DNA of 22,249 nt from Dehalococcoidia bacterium (GCA_007571275.1 RKRS01000071.1:1-22249); one strand, 5' to 3'. Positions 7,293 through 17,400 are shown, numbered from the stretch's first letter. The notes: a model not told the origin generated them from the sequence alone. Numbers and translations are program-made.

Positions 7293-8495
7293 ATGGTGAC
7301 TAATCCGGCGCTCCTTGACGATTGGCAAGGCGAGCCGTTGCTCGTCCATTTCTTTATTCCCGTGCCCTGGCCAACGGCAATCCCGGCAGGCTTGGCGTTC
7401 ACCTGTGATGTCGATGAAGATATTCCCTGGCCAACGGGATTGCTAACACAGTCAGCCAAGAACCAGCCAGCACTCTATCGCGCGCCTCAAGATGGCGGCA
7501 GCTTTGTTGCGATCAGAACCATGCGATTTGAAGTGGACGATCTGTTGAGCTCATGGCAAACGGATGCTGCCTTTGGCGCTTACGGTTCCGTGTATGGCAA
7601 GGGAAATCGACGTGGCCCAGATACCACACAGCCGATCAAGCGTGATGCAACAGTGTTTGAAGTCGAAACACCACTTGCTCCGAGATGGAATAATGGCAAG
7701 ATAGACCCTGACCGCGCAATTTCAGACTGTTTTGATCAATGTCTGAGCGTCGTAAATGAGCTGCTTCGTGCATATTCTGTAGCGACCAAAGATTATCGCG
7801 TGCACGCCTTGAACAGATATCAGGTGGCTTCGCTCATCCCTCGGGGTGTCTATCAGCCAGGCAAGGATGAGCTTCAGAATCTGGGCATGTTTCTGGTCAA
7901 CGAGCATTTTGGAGCAGAGGTGAGAGCGGGTGGAGGAATGTCAGTTGCAGAGGTAGAAAGAGTGGTGGTCGCTGCTTCTCGTAGCCGGCAAGCGAGAGAG
8001 GCGGATGATCCTGCCATGGCATACGTATTGTTGGCCAGACGCGCCGAACGAGCGATTTTTATAGAGTACGATTTTCCAGCGGGAGTCGTTTGGTCCTACG
8101 CTTCGATAGAGTCACTACTGAATGGTATGCTCATAGCTATGGCCTGGGAGAGCGGCGTACCCAGCGGAGATACGGCGAAGTGGTTCAGGTGCAGTTTGAA
8201 AAGACGTATGGTGAAGTGCATGAAGACGAGGATTGGTGGTGGGTGGGATACTCGCGACGCGAAGGGCGCGTTTGGGCGCTGGAACAGCTCTGTCGCCCAG
8301 CTGAGGCACCGTGTAATTCATGCCGGTTACGTCCCAACCGATTACGAAGCGCGTGAAGCCCTCGATGCGAGCAGCACACTTGAATCCTATGCGAAAGAGC
8401 TTCTCGCGAATGCCAGCGACTCATATTTGAGGACTGCGGCGATTTTTCTTGGCCTGCCAGGACTCAAGAGATATGACGTACTTGACGCTGGATGA
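7293..8495 (+). CDS. HEPN-domain protein (putative RNase-toxin/defence-type), intact
   Basis: This is a 400-residue protein from ATG 7293 (AGGAAGG about 13 nt upstream, so the start is not certain). No signal peptide is present. The N-terminal half (PLLVHFFIPVPWPTAIPAGL onward) is not recognised. The C-terminal half is helical and contains a segment like the HEPN fold: ERAIFIEYDFPAG, SYASIESLLNGMLIA, and the R-x4-H motif LRHRVIHAGYVPT with R338 and H343. HEPN proteins are commonly metal-independent RNases in toxin-antitoxin, abortive-infection and ApeA-type defence. The gene is visibly AT-richer than its neighbours, suggesting separate acquisition. After its TGA the same frame continues with 30 protein-like codons, so a nonsense truncation is possible. 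No antitoxin partner is seen beside it. Confidence 0.65.
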   Translation: MVTNPALLDDWQGEPLLVHFFIPVPWPTAIPAGLAFTCDVDEDIPWPTGLLTQSAKNQPALYRAPQDGGSFVAIRTMRFEVDDLLSSWQTDAAFGAYGSVYGKGNRRGPDTTQPIKRDATVFEVETPLAPRWNNGKIDPDRAISDCFDQCLSVVNELLRAYSVATKDYRVHALNRYQVASLIPRGVYQPGKDELQNLGMFLVNEHFGAEVRAGGGMSVAEVERVVVAASRSRQAREADDPAMAYVLLARRAERAIFIEYDFPAGVVWSYASIESLLNGMLIAMAWESGVPSGDTAKWFRCSLKRRMVKCMKTRIGGGWDTRDAKGAFGRWNSSVAQLRHRVIHAGYVPTDYEAREALDASSTLESYAKELLANASDSYLRTAAIFLGLPGLKRYDVLDAG

Positions 8496-8588
8496 AAGGA
8501 AAGAATCCTCGCGATTGCTGATACAGAAGCGTCTTGGCTGCAAAGCTACGCCAGGTATGCCAACGAAGTGGTTAGCCAGTATCGCTGA
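8496..8588 (+). other. In-frame protein-like extension after the HEPN stop codon
   Basis: Directly after TGA 8493-8495 the same frame reads KERILAIADTEASWL, then QSYARYANEVVSQYR and TGA 8586-8588. The composition is that of an amphipathic helix and differs from random sequence, and there is no start codon or ribosome site for a separate gene. It may be the original C-terminus of the HEPN protein cut off by a point mutation. Readthrough of TGA is possible but unsupported. The remaining bases to 8787 show nothing recognisable. Confidence 0.35.
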
Positions 8589-8787
8589 TTGCTCACGCAA
8601 GGGTGCTGCGAGACTATCCCCCGGCAGTCCAGTCCTCGTCGAGGATGCACGAGCTGCCTGCTCCTCTCCACCTACGAGCAGAGCGGTTCGGCCAAAGTCC
8701 TTCTCCTCATGAGGGTACGGGGCACGGGGCCACGCTGGCATTCGGAAGGCGGTTCGCAAATCTTCAGCATTCATCCTGGGGGTGGTC

Positions 8788-8816
8788 TTGATCGAACTGG
8801 AGAGCCGCGATACATT
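8788..8816 (+). promoter_or_regulatory. Predicted promoter of the large secreted-protein gene
   Basis: TTGATC at 8788-8793 and TACATT at 8811-8816 are separated by exactly 17 nt. This is a good housekeeping-sigma promoter about 36 nt upstream of the ATG, with a purine-rich ribosome site between. It implies the secreted protein has its own transcript. Confidence 0.5.
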
Positions 8817-8851
8817 CTGTCAGCTTGAGCACAAGAGGGAGGGGACGGGCC

Positions 8852-11800
8852 ATGAACCAGAGACGAGTCTGGTTGCCGCGGTTAGGGTTGGCTGCCGTGG
8901 CCGTTGCAGCGGTTCTGGCGGCGGTGATGCTCAGCGCGATCACAGGCGCTCAATATGGGCCAGGCCCCCCGGAGCATCCAGGAATCCCCGAGCCGCCGGG
9001 CATTCCAGATCGTCCGGGCAGTCCGACTGAGCCATTGACAATCACGGTGAGCGCGCCCGATGTCTGCGAGGTGCATCGGCCGCTGCAGGGTATGCACACG
9101 GTGATCCACGCCCCGGACGCATCGGGCAATCGGCCAGCCCCGACGGTGACTCGTTACTGGCCTTGGAACGCGGGTGGGACGATGGAAGTGTCGTGGGAAG
9201 TCAGCGGCGGCGAGCCACCGTACTACGTGCTGGTCGACGGCCAACCGGTCGACGGCGCGAGCGGCACGGTCGAGCTGAGCTGCGCCATCTCGCACGGGAC
9301 GTATCAGTCCCACCCAACCTACGGCCGCACGCTGGCTGAGGCGCCGGTCGTGGACTCGGGCGTGCTCGAAATTGTGGCGGAAGTCTCGGATCAGTCGCAG
9401 ACCGGCGGCCGCGCCAAGGACACCGCCAAGACCTACGCTCTGCTCACCGCTGACCACGACCACATCCTGCGCAGCGGCCAGACCTACCGCATCGCGGGGC
9501 GGCTGATGACGATCCCTGAGGGGATGACCATGCAGATGGGACATTGGGACTCCAGCGGCGGGGTATGGCTGTATGTAGTGGATACCACTACGGGCACAGA
9601 GGCAGATCAGCAGCCCTGGATCGCGCTGTTGATTGATCGGTCATACTCGACCAAAGAGATCGGCGGTCAGCTTTGGGCCGGCCCGCCGGAAGAGGATCCG
9701 GACCCGTGGTGGAGGTTCTACGAGCTGGGTCGTTGGACAGGAGACGGCGGACCCTTCAACAGCGCGGCGGCGCTCGACGCCAAGTTTGACCAGCTGCTCG
9801 CCTCGCGCAATGGAGCGACGGCGGTCGCGCAGGCGCTGGGACAGGATCGGGTTGCTGGTCTCGATGTAGGAACGGCTGGACATGACAGCGGCGCGCCGGG
9901 CTCTGACACAGGCTTCGTGATCATGGCGCCGACCAATGGCAACCTAATCCTCGGCCGCACAACCTTGATCTGCACGACTGAGCCAGAGTTCTTTGGGCTT
10001 CTGGACGAGGCGATCACGGCCTGGAACACGCGCCTCCATGGCCTGCTCGTCGACCGCGATGACCATCCGATCGACCCGCTGACGCTGCACAAAGTCAATG
10101 ACGAGATTCCCGCATCCTGCGCGTCCGCAGATATTCCCTACCCGCAACGCAACGCCTATGTGGTGGCGCTCAGAGCCACGGATGCCGTGAAGTGCACGAA
10201 CTCGGAGCCTGCAGCGTGCCATACCAGGCGGACTGACGCCAACGGCAGAAGAGATTTCTTGACAGGCTTTGCGGGACACACGGACCATGCGTTGATCATC
10301 TTCGAGCACGACGCCATCCAACCCGAGACGGTGCTGCATGAGTTGGGCCATACGCTCGGACTGCCTGACTACCGGAGCTGCGACGCGTTGTATGGCAAGG
10401 AGGACGACGCGACCGACGTCGACCGCAATGATGACGACCTGGCGCTGATGCGTAACAACCGTGCAGCCCTCTGCCGCTCCGTCGGCCTCGTGACCGGTCG
10501 CGACCTGCGCGACCTGTTCGAGGTCTACTACCCGGCTCCGCCGATCGGCGTGACCGCATCGTTCGATCCCCATGCCAGCGGGTATGGGACCGTACGCTTC
10601 CGCTGGGACCAGACCACAGATCCGGACGATGCGTGGACTGGGACCGATCTGACGCAACTCTCGCACCAGGCGAACGATGTGGGGTTGTTCGGGCGAAAGA
10701 CCGTTGGCAGCGGTGCCTGGACGCTGTTGGCGAGGACGGGCACTGGCTCGGCGAGCAAGCACGGGATTGATTGGCAGATCGTCAATGATCACCGATACGC
10801 TGAGTACATGCTGGTCGGGCTGACCCAGGTCCAGCTCGACATTCTGGCGCGGGGGACGGCGCCGACCTCCTGGACGTACGGCGCGGGAGTGCACAAGCGC
10901 TGGTACACGCAGGGTGAGCCGGCGCTCGTGAGCCAGGTGATGACGGCGCAGGGGGATGCGGAGGAAGTCGCTCTGCGGCTCACGGCGAGCGTCGCGCCCG
11001 CCTCCTGCTACGTGGCTGGCGACGACGCGACGCAGGAGCTGACCGTCCGCTGGTGGACGTCTGGCGATGACGAGGACGTCACGCTCACATTGGGCGGCCA
11101 GGCGCTGACGCGGGCGGACGGGGTGACGGGACGCCACACGCTGGAGTGCGCGGACCTGGACGGTGATGTGGCCACGACCGAGCTCGTGGTCACGGCCACG
11201 GAGGGCCAGGCGACCGCCTCGGTCATGCTCGACGTCTACGACCGCGAGCTGGACGAAGACGCCGCCCCCGTCCTCGAGCTCACTGATGTGCCGGAGACTT
11301 GCGAATACGGGCAGATGATCGAGGACGTAGTTTGGACGCTGACGCCGCAAGATACCGTAGGCAAGTACGATGTTTGGATTGATGGTGTAGAGGTGACGGC
11401 GTCGCCGGTTAACATCTCCTGTCCGCATCCCGATGTTGGGAGAGTACGCGGCTTCGCAGTTCGTGCCGACGGCAGCGGCAGTTTTGATCACGAAAGACAG
11501 GACCGGGGGATCACTCTGCCGGTGTTGGACGCGGATGCTGTGCGAGCCACTCCACGCTCCGCCAGCTCGGTCGAGCTCTCTTGGGCGTCCCTGACGAAGG
11601 TCGAGTTGCTATCGAGTTTCTGGCTGTGCGTCAGCGAGGCGGCGAAGACGACGGACTGTGACAAGCCTGATCTTGATGATGAGCAGTGGGTACGGATACT
11701 GACAGAGCCCACCGAGCACACCGTCAGCGGTCTCAAACCGAACACGACCTACACCTTCCATCTGATCCCCCGCTACGGCAAGAGCGCCAGCGACACGCTG

Positions 11801-12670
11801 ACCGTCAGCGCAACCACGCCTCAGGGGACGCAGCCGCCCGCAGAGGAGCCGGGCGATGCCCCCAACAATGAAGATCCTGGTGGCGATCCCGGCGAGAATC
11901 CCAACGATGATAATCCTGGCGGTCTGAGCCTGACAGATGTGCAGGCGACGCCTGGCGCATGCGACACCGGTGGTCAGGTCGCGCTGAGCTGGTCGGTCTC
12001 GGGTGGCGTCGCGCCCTATACGGTCAAAGTGGACGGCGTGGAGGTAGAGGCGAACCCGTACGCCCTGACCTGTCAGGCGGAAGCAGGCAGCCAGACCGTA
12101 CAGGTGGAAGTCGAAGACAAAGCTACACCACCTGCAACTGCGTCTGCCTTGGTGACCTTGACAGTGTTGGTTCCCGAGATCACGGTCAGCGGTCGACTCT
12201 ACGCGCGACGCACGATGGTGCTAATCGAGGGTGAGGTCGTCGAAGCGATTGAATTCGCATTCAAACCGGAGGACGGCGATCGGATCTGCCCCGCGGAACG
12301 GTTCGTGCCAATCGAGAGCTGGACGTTGAACCAATACAAGCAGAGCTCAGCGGTGCTGATGGAGATCGATGGCGAAGATGTTAACATCGGCAAAATTCGG
12401 GCGCAGCGCCTCGAGTACAGCAACGGCACCGACTACATCGACGTCTGTTTCCGCTGGTCCGACGGTGAAGACGACTGTCCGGCAAACAACAACTTCGAGT
12501 TTGAGACGGCGAATATGGATTCGTGGCATTACTCAGACACGTTTGACCACACGTTTCGCCCCGGCACGTCCGTCAGCTCCCTGTCCGAGGATGAGCTCAT
12601 GGACACCGGCACAGCCAACGAGCCCAGCTCGTCCAACAACCCCGAACAGCAGATGAGCGCCGATCCCTAA
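8852..12670 (+). CDS. Large secreted metzincin-like zinc protease with Ig-like and FN3 modules
   Basis: This is a 1,272-residue protein. ATG 8852 follows an AGGGAGGGG ribosome site. Residues 1-33 are a signal peptide (MNQRRVWLPRLGLAAVAVAA, then cleavage near ITGA-Q), followed by a P/G-rich linker to about 60. An Ig-like domain spans about 60-198. The region about 205-560 contains HELGHTLGLPD at 496-506, the metzincin zinc motif HExxHxxGxxD, with a possible Met-turn (LALMRNN) about 40 residues later. Further modules: fibronectin/Ig-like sequence from about 562, Ig-like domains about 712-800 and 807-893, FN3 about 893-992, an acidic P/G/D/N linker to about 1027, a last Ig repeat (SWSVSGGVAPYTV) to about 1110, and a unique C-terminal domain. 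No sortase motif or C-terminal membrane segment is seen, so it is probably released. Likely roles are extracellular proteolysis or adhesion; the substrate is unknown. Two fossil copies of its modules lie upstream. Confidence 0.8.
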   Translation: MNQRRVWLPRLGLAAVAVAAVLAAVMLSAITGAQYGPGPPEHPGIPEPPGIPDRPGSPTEPLTITVSAPDVCEVHRPLQGMHTVIHAPDASGNRPAPTVTRYWPWNAGGTMEVSWEVSGGEPPYYVLVDGQPVDGASGTVELSCAISHGTYQSHPTYGRTLAEAPVVDSGVLEIVAEVSDQSQTGGRAKDTAKTYALLTADHDHILRSGQTYRIAGRLMTIPEGMTMQMGHWDSSGGVWLYVVDTTTGTEADQQPWIALLIDRSYSTKEIGGQLWAGPPEEDPDPWWRFYELGRWTGDGGPFNSAAALDAKFDQLLASRNGATAVAQALGQDRVAGLDVGTAGHDSGAPGSDTGFVIMAPTNGNLILGRTTLICTTEPEFFGLLDEAITAWNTRLHGLLVDRDDHPIDPLTLHKVNDEIPASCASADIPYPQRNAYVVALRATDAVKCTNSEPAACHTRRTDANGRRDFLTGFAGHTDHALIIFEHDAIQPETVLHELGHTLGLPDYRSCDALYGKEDDATDVDRNDDDLALMRNNRAALCRSVGLVTGRDLRDLFEVYYPAPPIGVTASFDPHASGYGTVRFRWDQTTDPDDAWTGTDLTQLSHQANDVGLFGRKTVGSGAWTLLARTGTGSASKHGIDWQIVNDHRYAEYMLVGLTQVQLDILARGTAPTSWTYGAGVHKRWYTQGEPALVSQVMTAQGDAEEVALRLTASVAPASCYVAGDDATQELTVRWWTSGDDEDVTLTLGGQALTRADGVTGRHTLECADLDGDVATTELVVTATEGQATASVMLDVYDRELDEDAAPVLELTDVPETCEYGQMIEDVVWTLTPQDTVGKYDVWIDGVEVTASPVNISCPHPDVGRVRGFAVRADGSGSFDHERQDRGITLPVLDADAVRATPRSASSVELSWASLTKVELLSSFWLCVSEAAKTTDCDKPDLDDEQWVRILTEPTEHTVSGLKPNTTYTFHLIPRYGKSASDTLTVSATTPQGTQPPAEEPGDAPNNEDPGGDPGENPNDDNPGGLSLTDVQATPGACDTGGQVALSWSVSGGVAPYTVKVDGVEVEANPYALTCQAEAGSQTVQVEVEDKATPPATASALVTLTVLVPEITVSGRLYARRTMVLIEGEVVEAIEFAFKPEDGDRICPAERFVPIESWTLNQYKQSSAVLMEIDGEDVNIGKIRAQRLEYSNGTDYIDVCFRWSDGEDDCPANNNFEFETANMDSWHYSDTFDHTFRPGTSVSSLSEDELMDTGTANEPSSSNNPEQQMSADP

Positions 12671-12764
12671 GCCGCGGGAGCAGGCGCATCTCTCCATCCG
12701 CCTGAAGCCACCGCCCAGTCTTCGTCCGCTCGCTAAGTCGGTGGGACCGCTGTGTCACCTGCAG

Positions 12765-12793
12765 TTCACCTAACAGAACACATTTGCTATATT
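12765..12793 (+). promoter_or_regulatory. Predicted promoter of the imuB-dnaE2 cassette
   Basis: TTCACC at 12765-12770 and TATATT at 12788-12793 have 17 nt between them. The predicted start point falls near 12800. The spacer contains GAAC-ACAT-TTGC (12776-12787), which matches the GAAC-N4-GTTC SOS box only in its left half, so LexA control is plausible for this type of operon but not shown here. Confidence 0.4.
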
Positions 12794-12804
12794 TGTGGCT
12801 GACC

Positions 12805-14271
12805 ATGAACACGGCTGGGGGTATCTGGGTGATCGGTTGTGTCGAGGTGAGGCACTTCCGTGCGCGAATGAAGCTCGTGCGCCGACCCGAGCTGGCTGAC
12901 CGCGTCGGTGTGATCATCCGTCGCTCGGGCAACCGGTCGGTGGTCGTCGACCATCTTCCCGCGGCATCGAGTCTGGTGTTCGGGAAGAACCTCGAGCAAG
13001 CGCTTTCACTCGAACCTGACGCAGTGGTGTTGGAGTCGGATGAGCCACATTACCAGGATGAGTTCGATCAAGTTCTGCAGCGCCTGGATGCGGTCAGCGA
13101 CCGCGTCGAACCTGATGAGCTGGGTCTTGCCTATGTGGGACTGGCCGGTCTCGAAGCGATGCACGGCGGCGAGGCGCAGCTGCATGACGCCCTGATCCAG
13201 GCGGTCTCCGAACGCCTGCAACCGCGGATCGGGGTCGTAGCGAACAAGTTCACCTCCTTCGTCGCCGCGCGGGTACGACGCTCAACGGGCCTGACCGTTG
13301 TACTCTGAGATTCAGCCGCGTTTCTCTCGCCCCACTCAATCGAGCTCTTGCCCTGCTCGCCAGACTTGCGGGCCGACCTGCACCGGCTCGGTCTGGTCAG
13401 AGTGGGCGACGTGGCCAGGCAGGAGTTGAATGCCATGATCGACCGCTTCGGCTGCGAGGGTCAGCGCGTTTGGGAACTCGCCAACGGCATTGATGATCGT
13501 CCCCTCCAGCCGCGGTGCTGCGAAGAGTTGATCCAGGAGACGATCTCGCTGCCAGCTGCTGGTGTCTCATTACCGTTGCTCTACATAGCGGTCGACCGGC
13601 TGCTGCAACGGGCCTACGCCCGCCCCTCGATGCAGGGTCGCTACTCCTGGTCTGCGCTATTGAGCTGCGCACTGGACAGAGCCGCAACCTGGGAGCAGAC
13701 TTGCCATTTTCGAACGGGTGCGGACGACTGGAAGCGGGTCGCTGAGATGATCAAGCGGCGGCTTGAACGCGAGCATCCGCCGGCGCCGGTCGAGGCAATG
13801 ACGATAACGCTCAGCGGTCTCAGTGGAGCGAGCAACATCCAGCTCTCGCTCTTCCCTGACCTCCGGGCCGACCGTGAGCGCCGGCTGCTGGAGATCGAGC
13901 GTCAGCTGCAGGCACGCTTAAACGGGGTGCGCGCCCTCCATCGACTGGTGGAGGTCGCGCCCTGGCATCCAGCCGCCGAGCTGCGTACGGCCCAGGTCTC
14001 CATCGATCCCGACGAGGCGGATAGCATGCGTCCGCTCTCCAACCTAGAGGCGATTGAAGTGAAAGAGAACCTCGCGCAGGAACTGTTAGCTGTTCGCCAT
14101 GGGCAGCGTTGGCGGCGGATCGTCCGGATCGATGATCGCTGGAGTTTTGATCTCTGGTGGCAGCCGACGCCGATGGTCTGTTCCTACTACCGGGTCAGCC
14201 AGGACTACGGCCAGCAGCTCACGCTCTTCCACGATGAGCAGGCAGCGCGCTGGTACCGCCAACCCGCTTAG
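12805..14271 (+). pseudogene. imuB: ImuB-like Y-family DNA polymerase homologue, single in-frame TGA
   Basis: The N-terminal part reads VIGCVEVRHFRARMKLVRRP, then LEQALSLEPDAVVL, FDQVLQRLDAVSDRVEP and LGLAYVGLAGLEAM. This is the Y-family palm in ImuB form: the catalytic DxD and SxDE acidic residues are replaced, as in ImuB, which acts as a non-catalytic adaptor for DnaE2. TGA at 13306-13308 stops it after TGLTVVL, but the same frame continues with DSAAFLSPHSIELLPCSPDL and RLGLVRVGDVARQ, then a long C-terminal region containing QLSLFPDLRADRERR, a candidate clamp-binding peptide. The end is at 14271 and the restored length is about 489 residues. ATG 12805 is nearly at the predicted transcription start; GTG 12829 with GGGGG 7 nt upstream is a credible alternative. 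dnaE2 follows 25 nt later. Confidence 0.8.
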
Positions 14272-14296
14272 CGCGGGTGGTGAACGGACAATCAGC

Positions 14297-17200
14297 ATGA
14301 CCTACGTCGAGCTGCACGCGAAGAGCTTCTACTCATTCGGCCTGGGCGCCTCGCACGGACACGAGCTCTTGGCGAAGGCGGCCGAGTTGGGGATGTCCGC
14401 CCTGGCCCTAACTGACACCAACCTCTGCGGGGCGCTCGAGTTCGCCCGTTTGGCCAACAGCCTCGCGGTGCGACCGATCACGGGCGGCGAACTGACCCTC
14501 TCGGATGGTTCTCGGATTGTCTTGCTGGCCAAGACACGGGCTGGCTACGCCAATCTCTCGCGGCTCTTCACTCGCGCCAATGAGGTCGACCGGCGCGAGC
14601 CGCGACTCGATCCGTCAGATTTGTCGGCACATGCTGAGGGCCTCATCCTGCTCAGCGGCGGACGCGATGGAGCGCTCGCACAACTCGTTTTGGCCGGTCG
14701 CCTGGCCGAGGCGCGTGCGTTGCTTGGCCAGTACCGCGAGTGGTACGGGACCGACTCGGTTTACGTAGAGCTGCAACGCAACTGCTTGCGCGGCGAACGC
14801 GAGCGTAATCAGGCGCTCATCCATCTCGCTCGCGAACACGATGCACCGCTCATCGCCACGAATGACGCCCACTACCACGCGCCCGAACGCTACCGGTTGC
14901 AGCACGCGTTAGTCGCCGCGAAGCACAACTGCACGCTCGACCAACCCAACCATCATCTGTATCTCAAGTCGGAGGCGGAGATGGCGCAGCTCTTCGCTGA
15001 GCTGCCCGAGTCGCTCAGCAACACCCAGCGCGTCGCCGAACAGTGCGAGTTCAACCTCGACGTTGACCTCGGCTACACCCTGCCGCAACCATTGGTGCCT
15101 GAGGGTTACACGCCGGACAGCTACCTCAGACGGCTCTGCGAGGAGGCCGCGGCGCGGCGCTATGGCGCGCTCACGCGAGCAGTGCAGGCGCGGTTGGATA
15201 AAGAGTTTCGGCTGATCGGCCGACACCATCGGCCGGGTTCCTGCTGCTCTATCGCGAGATCGCCGGGATCGCCCAGCAGATTGTGACAGAGCGCGGCCAG
15301 GTCGAGCCCGAAACGCTGTTGGAGAAGCGGCCACCGGGGCGTGGACGCGGCTCATCAGTGGCGCTCCTGGTCGGCTACTTGATCGGAATCAGCCACATCG
15401 ATCCTCTGCGCTGGAACCTCTCACTGGAACGCTTCCTTCCGAAGGATATGACCTCGACTTCCCGCGCGGGCTACGCGATGAGCTGATCGGCCGCATTCAT
15501 CGCTACTTCGGTCCTGACCATGCCGTCCTCAGCGGCGCGATCACCACTTACTCCCTCAAGGGGATCGTCCAGGATCTAGGCAAGGCGCTCGGGCTGCCGC
15601 CGGAGGATCTGCGAATGCTCGCCAAACATCTCCACTCGCACGACGGCGCCCAGCTGCGTGAGGAGATGGAACGACTGCCCGCCTTCCGGGGCAAGCTCGA
15701 GGCACACGGCTGGCGCGACCTGATCGTGCTCGCGCCACAATTGATGTAAGCACCGCGCGGTCTCAGCCAGCATGTCGGCGGAATGATCCTCAGTGATGCC
15801 CCGATCCCGGAGATGGTGCCGGTGCGGGCCGGCGCGATCGCAGGTCGTTACATCATGGATTGGAACAAAGACAGCGTCGCTGACGCTAATTTCGCCAAGA
15901 TCGATCTGCTCTCGTTACCCGTGCTCGATCAGCTGGAGGAGGCGCTCGATCTGATTGAGCAACTCAGCGGCACACGTCCCGACCTGAGCCAGATCGACCC
16001 TGAGGACGACGAAGTCTACGACCTGATCAACGCGGGACAGGCGAGGGGCGTCTTTCTCCTCCAGTCGCCGGCCCAGTTGAAGATGGCGCAGTAGCTCCGC
16101 TCGCGTAACTTACTCGACCTCGCCTATCAGATCGCCCTAATCCGGCCTGGTGTCGGTACCCAGGGCAGCGCCGTCAACCAGTTCGTCGAGCGCTATCGGC
16201 ACGGAGTCAGTTGGAAGTATGAGCATCCGCTCGAGCGGCGGGCCCTGGAACGTGGCTACGGCGTGATCGTCTGGCAGGAACAGGTCGTTCAGCTGATCAT
16301 TGATGTGGCGGGGATGACGGCTTCCAAGGCCGACGAGCTGCGGCGCGCGTTCGCGCGAGCGAACAATGAGCATCTGCTTGCAACCCTCCGCGAACGCTTT
16401 CTCGCCGGCGCAGAGGCCAACGCTGTTCCGCCCGATGTCGCGGAGCGCATCTTCGCCAAGATCAACGGACACTACATGTTTCCCGAGTCGCACTCGCACG
16501 TCTTTGCGATCGCCGCCTACCAAGCTGCCTGGCTCAAGCGCCATCACCCGCTGGAGTTCTTCGTCGCGCTGGCCAACAACCAGCCGATGGGCTTCTATCC
16601 CATGGAGACTCTGAAGCAGGCTGCGCGCCGATTCGGAGTGCCCTTCCTCAACCCCTGCGTCAACCGCAGCCAGGTGCGCTGTGTGCCTGAGGCTGGCTCT
16701 GCGCGGCTGGGACTCAGCATGGTCAAGGACATCGGCCCTGAATCGGTCCAGTTGATCGTTGTGGAGCGGGAGCGCCACGGCCCCTACGTCGATGCTGGCG
16801 AGCTGGTGCGGCGGACTGGAATCAAGCCGCAGTCACTGCGTTCGCTGATCGAAGCGGGCGCGCTCGACGCCGTCACTCCCAACTGCTGCGAGGCGCTCTG
16901 GGAGGCCGGGCTCTCGATTCGCCCCAGCGGATCAGGCCAGCGCTCCTTCCCGGTTGTCGGCACAGAGCTGCCACCGCGATTCGATGACGTCAGCGACTAT
17001 GACAAGATGATCGGTGAGTACCGAGTCCTGGGTATCTACCCCTCGGGCCATGTGATGGAGTTCATCCGCCCCACGCTCGACTCGAGCGTGCTCACGACGA
17101 CTGAGGTCTACGATGCCCAAGAGGGACGGCGTGTCTGCGTCGCCGGCTGGCCGATCGCGCGCCAGCATCCACGCGGTCCGGACGGCACCGTCTTCGTCAC

Positions 17201-17400
17201 GATCGAGGACGAAACTGGCGATGTGCAGTCGATCATCCGGCCTCAGGTCTTTGCCCGCTGCCGACGGGCGCTGTCCTACTCGCTGATCATGATCAGCGGT
17301 CGCATTGACCGTTGGGACGGGACGGGACCAACATCATCGCCGCGCAGGCGAAGCGATTGGCCAGCACATCCCCCTACCCAAAGCCCACGATTGGCACTGA
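14297..17400 (+). pseudogene. dnaE2: Error-prone DNA polymerase III alpha DnaE2, multiply disrupted
   Basis: The restored length is about 1,034 residues, as expected for DnaE2. It begins with a degenerate PHP domain (YVELHAKSFYSFGLGASHGH; the second metal-binding His of the HxH motif is a Lys). Polymerase motifs follow: RPPGRGRGSSVALLVGYLIG, YDLDFPRGLRDELIGRIHRY (the two catalytic Asp), GLSQHVGGMILSD, YQIALIRPGV, MFPESHSHVFAIAAYQAAWL, and a C-terminal OB-fold (GTVFVTIEDETGDVQSII). Lesions: frameshifts near 15230 and 15440, TAA at 15747-15749, TAG at 16092-16094 (probably CAG originally), and frameshifts near 17320 and 17350, after which PLPKAHDWH ends at TGA 17398-17400. DnaE2 with ImuB performs SOS-mutagenic lesion bypass; this copy cannot make a full enzyme. 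Confidence 0.88.

Noticed and set aside
9944..11491. 515-codon open frame on the minus strand
   Set aside because: It lies entirely antisense to the intact secreted-protein gene, has Arg/Val/Gly-rich shadow composition, no ribosome site and no domain. It is a product of high GC content.
12776..12787. SOS (LexA) box GAAC-ACAT-TTGC upstream of imuB
   Set aside because: Only the left half matches GAAC-N4-GTTC. It is kept as a note in the promoter entry and not claimed as a site.
8493..13308. TGA reassigned as a sense codon, suggested by the in-frame TGA in imuB and after the HEPN gene
   Set aside because: TAA and TAG also interrupt dnaE2, and genes such as hicB-hicA and gltX-side neighbours use ordinary stops; frameshifts accompany the stops. 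Decay explains the data better.
16137..16778. 213-codon minus-strand frame
   Set aside because: It is antisense to the well-defined DnaE2 region containing SHSHVFAIAAYQAAWL and is a shadow frame.
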